A DNA stretch of 64,000 nt, taken from positions 1 to 64,000 of the forward strand of contig VYZB01000383.1 in NCBI GenBank assembly GCA_013397455.1, given 5' to 3'. The position numbers and the translations under genes were made by a program. Positions 1 through 12,032 of the stretch are shown one piece after another; position 1 is the first letter of the stretch, and each line of letters starts with the position of its first letter. The stretch is from Crotophaga sulcirostris. Lineage: Eukaryota; Chordata; Aves; Cuculiformes; Crotophagidae. Under the pieces are notes generated by a model. The model ran no database searches and had not been told where the DNA came from. It worked only from the letters and a program-made list of their open reading frames with translations.

Positions 1-1232
1 TCCTATCAATAAGCAAAACCAAGGATTATCTAAAATCAGCATGGACGAACGACAGCTACAACACATGCACCAGCCCTTCATTGTCCTTGTTGGCATCCAG
101 CTCCTGTCCATGTCTGTGTCCTCAGGGACACCTTTGTGTTGCTCTGTTTACCCTGAGGTAGGAGCTTTAGCCTTTGTCAGCGTGCCGTGCCCAATAATAA
201 CCTCGCAGCACTGCTTTATTTGTAACGTTTATAACCAAAATTCACTATTAGTGGGCATTATGAGAACAAATGGGAGTGAAAACATAAGGGTTCAAGAAGC
301 ACTGAGGCTACAGCTGCTGTCAGGAAGCAATGATCTGAAGAATCTCTTTTATTTAAATGTAGAGCAAGTCTTTAAATTTGCATAAACATGTAAGTCTTCA
401 TATACACCGCTCAGCAATGTTTTTGGGTGAAACTAGGGCAAGAAGAGTATGTACACGCGCCGCTGAGGTACATTACCCTGTCTACAACAGCTACCCAACT
501 TTCATACCAAAGCATCTATCTATCCATAATGTCTATTCTCCTATGACACCCGCAAGTTTTTTGATAATCAAAGATCAACCTTTTGCTTCCTGGCAGTATT
601 TTCTTTGCTGTCAACCCAGCAAGAGAACTAAAGAGATCTTTCTGCATGGCTGGGATTCCTCGCAGAAGGAAAAAAGCCCATCAGTATGTGTCATAATTCC
701 TAATAAAGGAGGTCAGTATCACAGATCCTGATTGACAGATGGGAAAAGATGAGAAAGAGAGGTCATACCTCTCCTAGTTTGAAAGAGCAGGTTTGAGCAG
801 CACAGTTTTGTGCTTGCTTGCCTGTGCTATCCGTAGAAAGCCCAGCTGGCTTTGCCTGGGGGCACAATAAACTGCTGCCTGTACCTGGGTGGATGGGAAC
901 ATGCATGCCCTGGATGATGCCTCAGGCATGGGTCACTACCTGGCTGCACAGCAAATGAGGGTGGCCTCAGGTACACACTGGCAAGCAGATAGCTCAAAGG
1001 CACCCAGCAAGCCCGTTCTCAGAGCTGAGAGATGGACTTAAGGCTCCTGGTCCTTTTCTGTCTGTAGTCTCTGTCTTCCAATCCACAGGCAATTAAAATA
1101 GCCCTTAGCTAACCTAGAGAAGTTGTTTTCAAGATACTAATATTCAGTCTGAGGATAATGGTTCTTTATCAGTGAAGCAGTGGATCAGAGTATCCTGTGA
1201 CAGTGACATTCACATCAATACACTGCCTGACA
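1..1232. other. Non-coding, nothing recognised
   Basis: Two short open frames (41-385 and 378-731) have no recognisable domain, start context or splice structure. I see no repeat or RNA gene. Confidence 0.6.
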
Positions 1233-1395
1233 TATCACAGCATCACAAGGTTGGAAAGGACCTCGGAGATCATCGAGTCCAACCTAGAACCCAACACCAA
1301 CACCAACCCATCACCTAAACCCTGGCACTGAGTGCCTCAGCCAATCTCCTCTTAAACACCTCCAGGGTTGGTGACTCCACCACCTCCCTGGTGGT
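1233..1395 (-). mobile_element. CR1 fragment, young family, 3' end
   Basis: 5'-truncated CR1 non-LTR retrotransposon. The plus strand shows the inverted tail (TATCACAGCATCACAAGGTTGG), then the 3' UTR and the last codons of the reverse-transcriptase frame. It has the CCAGGG and TTCTAGG type of diagnostic bases and breaks off in the PREVVESP region. Confidence 0.9.
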
Positions 1396-3880
1396 GCCAA
1401 CTATAGAGTGCAATCCAGGGGATAGGTGCTAAGGGGATTCTCTGCAAAGGGTCTCTCAGTCTCTTTAAACCCAACCCTCAAGACATGTATTGTGGAACAA
1501 TAGGGATTAGAGGAACAACTGGAATTTACTAGAAATTTCCTTTTTTTCTTGTTTTCTAATGATAACACACTGTGGTATGTGCTACAGTCCATGGTGGCAA
1601 AAACTGGACCCTAGTCTAAGATAACCTGATCCAACTGCTAAAAGGAATAAGGGCATCTGCAAAAGGTAAAGTCTGATGTTTAGGCAGGAGGAGTTACTTA
1701 GATATTCTGATAAGAATTCTACTCATGGCACAGACAGTTAAATAACATACTTGTTTCAGCTCCAAGCAGTGCTCTCCACATAAGTCTCTGCTGGATATGC
1801 TACGAGGAATTACTCTAATCATAATGACCATGGGTTTGCTATGGAGGCTTTCAAGGCACATAAGAAACCCCACTTTGCAAGACTTCAGTCCTACCTGTGC
1901 TAGTACATGGAACAAAGACACAGGTGTTACTAAAAAACTAACGCTATTGCAAACCAGACATTTCATGCAAGTTGCCTGTGCTGTTTCCTCAATATAAAGT
2001 GCTAGAAATGTGCACAAAACACAGATGTCAATTGTGCTACAGGGCTTGAAAGTTCATCTGGTGTGAACAATTCTCATTCCTTGGATGAGTCCTCTCCTTG
2101 AATGAATCACTCTGCACAAAAACTCCTAATCATCCACCCCAAATCAGATAATGTTCTTCACCTGGCTGCAACAACGTGCTAGCTCTTACCCACACTGAAT
2201 TCATCAAATTGCCAGTGATTCACCCACTACTGTAACTGGTACAAGTCCAAGTGTAGAGGTGGTGCTGAATCAATTCAATATCCAAGAAAATTAAAGAACA
2301 TAATTATTCCTAAATTGGGAGGACAATTATCAGGAGAACACTTACTTCATTAGGAAAAAAAACCACCTTTTACTGCAAGAAATTAGTCCTCTTGCTCCTT
2401 CACTTGCGTGCCTTTCACTTCTTCATCAACAAAAATGCCAGATTTTTATGTAATTTCGGGTGAATCTCAAAGGGCTGGGTTAAAGAATCCAAATCTTGGA
2501 AAACTTGTCCATACTACTTGACCTTCTTAAGTCTGCAAAGTCTGGTACCAAATACTTAGTCATTTCCATTTCCAGCCAAAAGCAGAAGCACAACGACCTA
2601 CACAAATGAAAAACGAGGAGGAGAAGGGCATGCAATGGTCACTGGAGTTGATTACCACACTGACTGTATAGAACCACATAAGTCAACAGTTACTTCTCTT
2701 GTGACAATCAAAGAGAAATTTGCACACTAGAAGACATGGGTGTGACTGGTACCAAAGTCAAAGGGCTTTTCCAATCAGTTTCTGCCCCAGATTTGTTTTC
2801 TAAGCCAGCTCCATCTTTTTTTGGAAATTGTTCACAACTTTCTTTAAGGATTCCTTTGGGAGATGAAGTTTTCTAGGCTAAGATTCAACCCAAAAGGTTT
2901 TAATTTTAGCCAAATTGATCTGACCATTTTTGAGCGGTGAAGGAATGGAAGAAAATACTTTTCCCATATGTCCCAGTCAGAGGAGTACGTTTGCTGAGAA
3001 GAAAGAACACTTGAGGAGACAGAGGGAGTAAATATCACTAAGGGATAAAAATATTCCCAGACACACTACCATGATCTAAGCCTCAACCTTGCGTCAAAGA
3101 CTACAGCAGCAACGGCATTTGCGTTTACACCAGCCGAGTATCTGGCCCACAGGAACAGAGAAGAAAGCTTTCTATTAAAATTTTGGATAGGACACATAGA
3201 ATCCAAACAATATGGAAAAAACCTCATATGTTAACCCCCTTCGTGTTGTTTCCTCAAGACTAAACCACAACATATTCTAATGCATGGAGAAGACAAGCTG
3301 TTGTAAGCCCTGCCTGGACATGACAAGTCCCTGCAGTAATGCATCTCTGCCCAGATCTTCAGAAAGGCTCAAGAACCCCAAGAATCTGAGCTCATTAACC
3401 ACAAGGGATGACTTAACAGCTGTGTGCTCCTGGCAGCTCAGCTGCTCAACCTCTCTGGATCAGACCAAGCTTCCCACATCTCTACCTATTAGCTCTTAGC
3501 TACAGTGAGAAAATGTGAAGTCCAGGAAGGAAATGAACAAAGTCAGCTACTCAAAACCAGAGTTGCTCAAATCTTAGCAGTTCCAGTATGAGGCAAAGAC
3601 AAACTTTTAATATTTATAACTTCCAGTCCCAATTGTAGAAGCCCCTCAATCTGTAGTGCAAGACAATCCACGCTGCAGTGCTGATTTAGGCAGAATTCAT
3701 AAGGCTTGAGGCATCCCATAAGAGAACCAGGTCTCACAAGAATCCAGCTGCACAGCATGAATCCCAGAAATTCAAAGCCATGGTTTATTTCTTAACTTAC
3801 TCTCAACAGAGGCTCCAAGGTTTTCCACATTCTCGGTGTCACACACCAAGTCGCAGATGATCCAGTTTCTTCAGCTTCCA
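1396..3880. other. Non-coding, nothing recognised
   Basis: AT-rich single-copy-looking sequence. No exon with conserved coding content or known repeat was seen on either strand. Confidence 0.6.
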
Positions 3881-4014
3881 GTATCACACAGTATCACAGT
3901 ATCACAAGGTTGGAAAGGACCTCTGAGATCATCCAGTCCAACCTATAACCCAACACCAACACCAACCCAGCATCTAAACCATGCCACTGAGTGCCTCAGC
4001 CAATCTCCTCTTAT
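3881..4014 (-). mobile_element. CR1 fragment, 3' end, TATAGG type
   Basis: Short CR1 3' end with several copies of the TATCACAG tail octamer. It carries the TATAGG and CCATG diagnostic bases, unlike most copies in the window. It is truncated just inside the conserved GTTTAAGAGGAGATTGG block. Confidence 0.88.
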
Positions 4015-6087
4015 TCAGAGCAACTGAATAGTATGCAAAACAGGTTAAGGTAAAAACTTTCCTTGCAAACATAATTCTGTCATGGTTATAAACGTTCTTC
4101 CATTTAATTCAACAGTATAATTAATTTGGTCCAGAATAAGGGCACTGACTTGCAGACAAGAGCACAGGTACTGAGGCGTGATGGGCAGTACTTTGCTGCT
4201 TCCAAAGTTTCTTACTGTAATGAGACATAACCTGTTTCTGTACCAAATTCATCTACACTGTTGAAAACCGGGACAGTTCTGTGCCTCTACTGCGAGGTCT
4301 GGGATTTTGCATTAGTGGGGAAGCCCCGGAGTTCAAACATTAGTGATAAAGTAACCAAGCAAAGCAAGTGGCATGAAGAGCGAGCCCCAAGCCAGGGAAA
4401 AGAAATCAATAAGTTGTTGCCACACTGCAATAACTATGATCCTTTAACATATATAGAGACATGGACTCAAGTTTCATCAGGGGAGGTTTAGGCTTGATAG
4501 TAGGAAAAATGTTCTTCCCTGAAAGGGTGATTGGCCATTGGAATGCGCTGCCCAGGGAGGTGGTGGAGTCACCAACCCTGGAGGTGTTTAAGAGGAGATT
4601 GGCTGAGGCACTCAGTGCCAGGGTTTAGATGCTGGGTTGGTGTTGGTGTTGGGTTCTAGGTTGGACTCGATGATCTCAGAGGTCCTTTCCAACCTTGTAA
4701 TACTCTGATACTGTGATATCCTCCAAGGACCTCAAAAGTCTTTAGAAGATACCGGCTACCATGAAGCTCTGTGGGTTCCTCACTGAAAAGGAAAGACAAA
4801 TGGAACCCATGGATGGTTTCAATTATTTGCCGATGGGGCACACTCATCCCAGTCCTTCATTTCCTATACCACCATGCATCAAGGCTTGTGAGAACCATAA
4901 TGCTTCTGAGAGCAATCCTGATCTCAAACTGAGATGTGGAGAAAATCTTCTCCAGTTTGGATTTCAAGACATCACCAGAAGGGAGCAGGAGAGACCTGCA
5001 GGAGAGCTCCAAGCAATGCATGCACAAAGGACAGTGTTGTCCTGCACAGAGCCAGGCTTTGCTGTAGGTGTGTCAAAGCCAAGATTCCAACAAATATGGC
5101 AGCTGCAAGATTAAGAAATCTCACCAACATCATCTTGTAGCCTGGGAAATTGCAGCTTTGCATTTTTCTCTATGGGTGCAAATTGGATGCCTATAACCAT
5201 GCAAGTTCATGAAAACAGTAGAGGTTGTCTCTTTCTTTTCCCATTTCTGGTATGTGTACACCAGAGGAATTCAATCTTATGTAAAAGGAACATAAACTAA
5301 GTCCAGTTTCAAATACTTTTCTAAAAACATAGCTGTATTTATGCTAACCAGTAGGACAGGTTAAGACCAAAATAGAAATCTCCTCCTTCTCTACTGACTT
5401 GGATATATCAGTCTGCATATCAAATTTGCAGTCAAGAATTGAGAAATCAAGTCTCAACTCAGCACCATGAAATAAACAGCAAGAAGGAATCCAGTTTAAA
5501 TCATGTCTAGTTAGGAACGGCATTTCAGAACAGGTTTCACAATAGAACAGAACAGAAAGTACAGAAAACCAAACTGGGTGCAGACAGGTTTCCTAGACAG
5601 CAGTTCACAAGCCCCTGTCATGGACACAAGGCTTTGGTTGCTGCCTGGCACACAGTTGCAGAAGCAGCCCTGCAGCGAGTTTTACAACAGGGTTCTTGGA
5701 AGACCAACGTTAGAAAAACATTCAGTGTAAATATTCCAGTCTTTAACTGCTTGGAGACCTGCTCTTACCTACCTCACTCTGCCAGCAGCTCCCCTTAAAT
5801 CACAGGGCAGGGCCCCACACAGCACCATGGGAGAGTCAGGGCCTCACACGTGACCTTGGTAAACTTGCGTTGGAGAGAAAAAGTTCTGGTATTTCACATC
5901 TGACCCAAATTCAGGGTCACAGTCTTTGGGAAGGCTTAGGGCTATGGATTTTTCTAAAAATTGCTGTATCCCCTACGCTAGTCACTAGTAGTTGCGGTAA
6001 CTGAGACATCTCAGACACTTGACATAAGCAGTGTGGTTGCACAGAGTCTGCCTGCACCTGAAGGAAGTCTGACACAACAGAGATGCA
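4015..6087. other. Non-coding around the CR1 copy at 4454-4719
   Basis: Apart from that CR1 copy there is nothing recognisable. The frames at 4761-5163 overlap one another on both strands and look like chance. Confidence 0.55.
4454..4719 (+). mobile_element. CR1 fragment, 266 bp
   Basis: Starts in the GACATGGACTCAAG block and runs through the [21 protein letters not shown] coding region to the TACTCTGATACTGTGAT tail. The frame is interrupted near its start (the aspartate codon of the usual LDIRKKF block has become a TAG stop), so it is dead. Confidence 0.9.
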
Positions 6088-6560
6088 GAGTGTGTCCAGA
6101 GGAGACCACTGGAGATGGGGAAGGGTTTGGAGCACAAGCCCTGTGAGGAGCGACTGAGGGAGCTGGGGCTGTTTAGCCTGGAGAAGAGGAGGCTCAGGGG
6201 AGACCTTATTGCTCTCTACAACTGCCTAAAAGGAGGTTGGAGTCAGGCAGGGGTTGGTCTCTTCTCTCAGGTGACCAGGGACAGAACTAGAAGACATGGA
6301 CTCAAGATTCATCAGGGAAAGTTTAGGCTTGATGTTAGGAAAAAGTTCTTCCCTGAAAGGGTGATTGGCCATGGGAATGCGCTGCCCAGGGAGGTGGTGG
6401 AGTCGCCAACCCTGGAGGTGTTTAAGGGGAGATTGGCTGAGGCACTCAGTGCCAGGGTTTAGATGCTGGGTTGGTGTTGGTGTTCGGTTACACGTTGGAC
6501 TCGATGATCTCAGAGGTCCTTTCCAACCTTGTGATACTGTGACACTCTGTGATACTGTGA
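6088..6560 (+). mobile_element. CR1 fragment, 473 bp, open C-terminal RT frame
   Basis: Begins at GTGTGTCCAGAGG and stays open through [20 protein letters not shown], the [17 protein letters not shown] segment and [20 protein letters not shown] to the LAEALSARV stop. It then has the 3' UTR and a TGATACTGTG tail. The open frame is the C-terminal end of CR1 ORF2, not a host gene. Confidence 0.93.
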
Positions 6561-9500
6561 GTGCACTAAGCCTCTCTTCTCCATGGGTCAGAGTTCATAT
6601 TTAGGAGCTATCATGAATGATTAAATTCAAGACCTGGGTTTGAATGACATTTGCTCTTTAACCACAAGCTGATTGAAGAGTTAAGCAGGAGAAGTGGACA
6701 ACCTGCGTGCAGGTGCCCTCTCAAGTCCAAAAGCAACCATCCCTGCTGGGTCTAGCAGGGGCAGCCTTGGACATTTACTGTCCACCTGCCTGTCTTCAGT
6801 CCCTAGCTCAGTGTTAGTGCTGCCAGAGCTTACCTGGACCACACAGGCACTGCTTAAGCTGCTCCAGTGCAGGACCAGCCAGCACAGAACACACTATTTC
6901 CACCAGATTAAACAGAAAGAGAGGAGCCCTTCAGAGAGGAGTGGCTGACACTTCCAGGTGCACATTACTGTCCAAAAAGCACTATGACCACTCACTTGGA
7001 TTAAATGGTTTCAGTGACAGCTCCAAGTTAACCCAACTTGATTTGCCCTCTGCAAAGAAGGGCAGAACTGCATCTGCTGCCAAGGAGGGAGAAAACAGTA
7101 ACTCAACAGATGGTGGTAGGTTGGGGATGACCAGAGGAGGCAGATAAGTTGCTCCCAAGAAAAAAAAGTCAACTTTGAACCGAAGTAGCCAAGGAGTCTC
7201 CACAAGGTCCAGGGTCAGGTGCGACAATGGAGTCTGCCCCCAACAGAGCTGTGGGTCAGCCAGGCACAGGTAATGTCCCAAACCTGCCTTGACGTCTTCA
7301 GTAGCATGGACAGGAACCCTGTGGGCAGAGCAATAGGTCCATTTATCCCCTAAACTCAAAGCAGAGCTAAAACTCATCAAGATTTCCTGGCAGCTGGGTA
7401 CACAGAAAACTGGGTGTTGATGTTTACAAGACCCAGAGCTCATTTCTGTTCATTTCTATGCACAAAGAACAAAACATGTAGGTACTTTCCATCTACAATA
7501 ACTTTGCTTTTGTCCTTTTGCCTCAACTGTCCAAGAATGAGGATCGTGTGTGTCCAGGAGAAGGGAAATGCTTAGAAATCCTTCTTGTTCCACTGCTGCT
7601 GCTCCTTGCTGACATTTAGCCCAGACAATATGAGCACCACCCTCAGTTACACCCAGCTAGGCTCAGCGATTTTGCTGGGAAGCTGTGGTGTGGCACGGCT
7701 GTAACTCACAGCAGAAACAGCCCAACTATTTCTGTGTGGAGCATGAGATCCTTTGCTAGACTGAACTTCTCTTTGATCAGTATATTTTGGATGCAACGTA
7801 AGTTGCTTTAACCTTGCTGCACCATTCCTGGTCCCAGGGGTAACAGTGCAGGGCAGAAGAGATGGGAACACAAATTTCCTCTGGGATCTGCCTCAGGGAC
7901 AGCTCTCACCTGTGCTTCTCTGTCCTCATTAGTGGAAAGGAGAGATCCTCACACTGCTTTGCAGGACCCTGCAAGCTAGGGGTGAAAGCACGGGTGGAAA
8001 AGCTGTCTGTTGTAGCTGCTGTCACTCACACCTTCCAAAATACCCACTGCAAAGGGTGATGGTGAGTCACAGGGGGGCATTTAGGGGGGGGACGTGGTAG
8101 GCACCATGCAAAGGGAGCAGAGACTCAGGCTGCTGCTCTGCTGGTCAAGCTGCATCGTTTCAGCGCTGCAGACCTTCAAGTCTCTGAAATTCATCAATGT
8201 AGCTGAACACCAACTCAAACAGAGACATGTCCCAGCTGGATAGCAAGATGTAGGATGAAGGCAGAAGCAGCAGCCATCTCCCCACTCACTGCCTCCAGCC
8301 AGTAGTGTGCTGGGACAAGCTCAGCACTTGTCTAAAAGACCTCTGAGGCACAAACCCTCATGTAGGAGGGAGAAAACATCTGCATCCCTAACCCTGTGAC
8401 TGTACACCTCCCCACACTGCCTCAGCCCTGGTGTTTCTCCAGGGTTCCTTACACAGCCATGAGCGTTTGGTTCTTGCTGTAACAACCTGACTCCCCAAAC
8501 ACAGGTGTCCAAGTCCTGGTTCTGGCTGTAGGTGACCCTCATTGCCTTTGCTTTGCCCATTGCAAGGGCAGGTTCTTCATGCCGACCCTGCCCGCTGCCA
8601 TATGCAACATCAAGCATGGAACAGCTCCCAGCCAGGACCTTCAGAGAGCAAAACCAAAGCTCCTGCCCACTGGAAACCCAACTGGAAATTGGAAACTGCT
8701 TTCAGTTCTGGCTAGCCTTGCACCATTCAGCTTCACGCACACGTGGCGGCAGAAGGCAAGGCTTAGCCTGCAGTGCAGCCTGAGCACCAGATCTCTGTGT
8801 GAGTACCAGCCCACCCTGCCCAACGAGTTCCTCCCCTCACAAAATCCAGAAATAAAAAAATGTAACAGCCAGAATGTCCCAGTTAATGATTAAGCTGGGA
8901 CAGTTGCACAACTTCCCCTGGAATGTCTACGTTGATGGTTGCAGTACCCTGCTGGGCAGGAATGGCAAAAACAGGCTGATGGGGTCTGGGTGTCACGACA
9001 GTCACAAGAAGACCTGGCCGGAGATGGGCTGTCCTTCTGTGGTAGGAAACTTGTGCCCCTATTAATGTTTCTCAGCCCCCAGTTTCAGAGGTTTGGGGCA
9101 CAGGGCTGGTGGTAGCCAGCCTCAGCAGGGTGTGGGGGTCCTGCACTCATGGTAAGCAGGAAAATGCAGCATCTCTGTGTGTTTTATGCAACTGGTTCAC
9201 CTGCAAGCATGGGTCAGCGCAAAGCAAATGCAAACCTCATGCTTCAGTGTCCTTATATATGTGTTTAAAAGCACACTGTATGTTCAGAAAAGGGCTGAGT
9301 CTCCAGAGCTGATTTATAAGTGCCAGACAAAAATCCATCAAGATTGATGAGTCTTTTTTAATGCGTGCGACACATCTGACATTACATTGGAGTTTGAAAA
9401 GCCCTACAGGGACAAGGGCTGTTAAATATCTAGAATAAATACAGTCAAATAGAAGTTCAGACACCCAGCTGTTAGTTTGCATGAGCATGTCCTATACTTA

Positions 9501-10650
9501 AAAATGCAGTAAACTTTCAAGGCAAATTCCTGGAAAGATTAGCCTAACGCATAACTCCCAGATCCCACAGCTTATTAGGAGGACACTCTAATGCAACACC
9601 TTCAGCAACACCCATGAACTCGCTGGCAAGGAGGCTTCTTACACGCAGTTGCTGGAGACAAAATTCTTGTTGGCTGGTCATTGGGTTATTTCAGCTTCAG
9701 AGACGGCACACAGCCCCAGACAGCATCTGCCTGGTGCTTCAGGATAACAAGAAACAGGGAATACTGTCACTCAAAAATGCGTTAGTGAATTGATTCATCT
9801 CTGGGAATAATATGCTTCATGACACACCTTTTACTGGATCCAACAGAGGGCATGAGGGCACACATGTAATGGCCAGCACAGTGCTTGAGCTATTTAATAA
9901 TATCTCCTCAAAGAAAACCCTCTATTGCCAACTTACTTCATTATTTTTTAAAAAAATAAATGAAATTTCCTGACCATAACATGCATGAAGACACCTGGAG
10001 GTGAACTAGGTCATTTCCAGTATTAATCATTTGTTCCTCTAAAAAATTTCAGGATCTCTGAAAGGATGTCTGTAGAGGCCACTGAAAAACAGGCTTAGAG
10101 ATGAGGCAGAGTGAAGGAAGGAGATGGTTCCACTGGGAATGGTCAAGAAGGAAAATTTTTAGGCATGCTGCAATCTGCAAGATTGGAAACCACTCTGTTT
10201 CTCTTGTGTTGAAAAAAACAGGCATCTATGGACTGACATTTGTTGCAAATAACCCATCTGCACCACACAGGTGAGCAAACTCGGAGACCAGTTCTTCTCC
10301 TCAGCCTTGCATTGGCCACCCACTGGCCCCTGCCTGGTTGAGGCAGCAGAAATGCCTCATTACTAACAGCAATTATCATTTCAGTTTCATCATTGCTTTT
10401 CCAAGTAGCTTCTACCTCTGCTGTTTGGAAACAACGCTCAAGGTTACCATCATCAGATCATTAACTCGTCTGGGAACACAAAGATGAGATGAAGGTGGTC
10501 AAGTGAGGACTTTTATATTGAGAGAAGACTTTCTACCCCATGATAAGGACCAGAAATGATTGTGGGACCTTCAATACAGAGAGCAGGGCATCAAGGAGGA
10601 AGGTCAAACACAATGCAAAGGGAATCAAGTGCTGGAGAGCATTGATGCAT
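6561..10650. other. Non-coding 4.1-kb stretch without young CR1
   Basis: Slightly richer in G+C than its surroundings, with two G runs at 8073-8092. The 153-codon minus-strand frame at 6982-7443 and the 98-codon one at 8321-8617 resemble no family I know. I do not call them genes. Confidence 0.5.
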
Positions 10651-10806
10651 CACCGACCCTGGAGGTGTTTAAGAGGAGATTGGATGAGGCACTCAGTGCC
10701 ATGGTTTAGGTGATGGGTTGGTGTTAGTGTTGGGTTCTAGGTTGGACTCGATGATCTCAAGGGTCCTTTCCAGTCTGCTAATACTGTGATACTGTGTGAT
10801 ACTGTC
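10651..10806 (+). mobile_element. CR1 fragment, 3' end, GATGAGG/CCATGG type
   Basis: Starts at the ACCCTGGAGGTGTTTAAGAGG block and ends in a TACTGTGATACTGTGTGATACTG tail. Its sequence reads GATGAGG and CCATGG, placing it with the minority type, though it keeps TTCTAGG. Confidence 0.88.
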
Positions 10807-11597
10807 ATATAAAGGTGTAAAACCTGCTGAATATACCAGAAGGGAATAAACATCAAGCATCAAACTTCAAGCATCTGGTACAATATGTGCTTGGGTCTTT
10901 TCCCAAGACTGAACACCAGGGAAAGTATATTGAACTTCATAAATGGCATTTGTGAAAAAAAGCCACTAATACCCTGATAATTCAGAGAATTTAAAGACAA
11001 AAGGAAACATCTTGCTTGACAGTTCTCTTTCTATTTCTTGAAATGGCTTTTTTTCTGTTAAAATCGTACCTCGCTACGACCTGTCAGTAAGGAGCCCATT
11101 CAGTAGTTTCCAAGAGGCACATAATCAACCACATCCCATAGTAACTTTGTTAATCACCTTCCTTTACATTTTAAAGTTCCAACATCTCTCTTCAGCTCAC
11201 TGCAAATGTGTGATGCAATTGCTCTTTCTAGAAGAAATGACTTGCTGCTCTTGGTTCTCCTAGTACTTAGGGTGAAAAAGTCAGCCTGCCCTGTGTGAGT
11301 TAAAAAGACCAAGGGAGTTTCTTACATCTCCCACCGTAAGAAGAGGCTTCTCCAGTCCCAGTGCCCTTTTTTGGGGCACTTCTACTGTGCCAGTACCAAT
11401 CTCGCCAATCCCCAATGAAAGCAGCACAATCCATGTGAACAGGCAAATGAATGAGAGAATCAAAAGCTACAAATCTACTGAAATTTTAGCCACATACTTG
11501 ACACTTCACCACCTCTGAAATGCACTACTGGTACTTTAAAACTATGCTTCAAATATGGTCCCATTGTTTTGGCCATGGCAAAAAGATCACTACAAAG
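10807..11597. other. Non-coding, nothing recognised
   Basis: Single-copy-looking sequence between a CR1 3' end and the GAATA satellite. Confidence 0.6.
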
Positions 11598-12032
11598 ATG
11601 ATGTGATATGATGTGATGTGATACAATACATAGAATAGAATAGAATGCAACAGAATAGAATAGAATAGAATAGAATAGAATAGAATAGAATAGAATAGAA
11701 TAGAACAGAACAGAATAAAACAGAATAGAATAGAACAGAATAGAGCAGAATAGAATAGAATAGAATAGAATAGAATAGAATAGAGCAGAACAGAATAGAG
11801 CAGAATAGAATAGAATAGAATAGAATAGAATAGAATAGAATAGAACAGAATAGAGCAGAATAGAATAGAATAGAATAGAATAGAATAGAACAGAATAGAG
11901 CAGAATAGAATAGAATAGAATAGAATAGAATAGAATAGAATAGAATAGAATAGAACTGAACAGAACAGAGCAGAGCAGAGCAGAACAGAACAGAGCAGAG
12001 CAGAGCAGAACAGAACAGAATAGAATAGAATT
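11598..12032. repeat. GAATA-type pentanucleotide satellite, about 430 bp
   Basis: A GATGTGAT-like lead-in (11598-11620) is followed by about 80 units of a pentamer: TAGAA, with variants CAGAA and CAGAG. The variants are not scattered: the 20-mer TAGAACAGAATAGAGCAGAA recurs at 11731, 11841 and 11886, and the last 80 bases are mostly the CAGAG and CAGAA forms. The two long open frames on the minus strand here (FYSIL repeats) are products of the repeat. Confidence 0.95.

Noticed and set aside
6982..7443. 153-codon minus-strand frame
   Set aside because: No recognisable domain, no splice or promoter context, and overlapping frames on the other strand.
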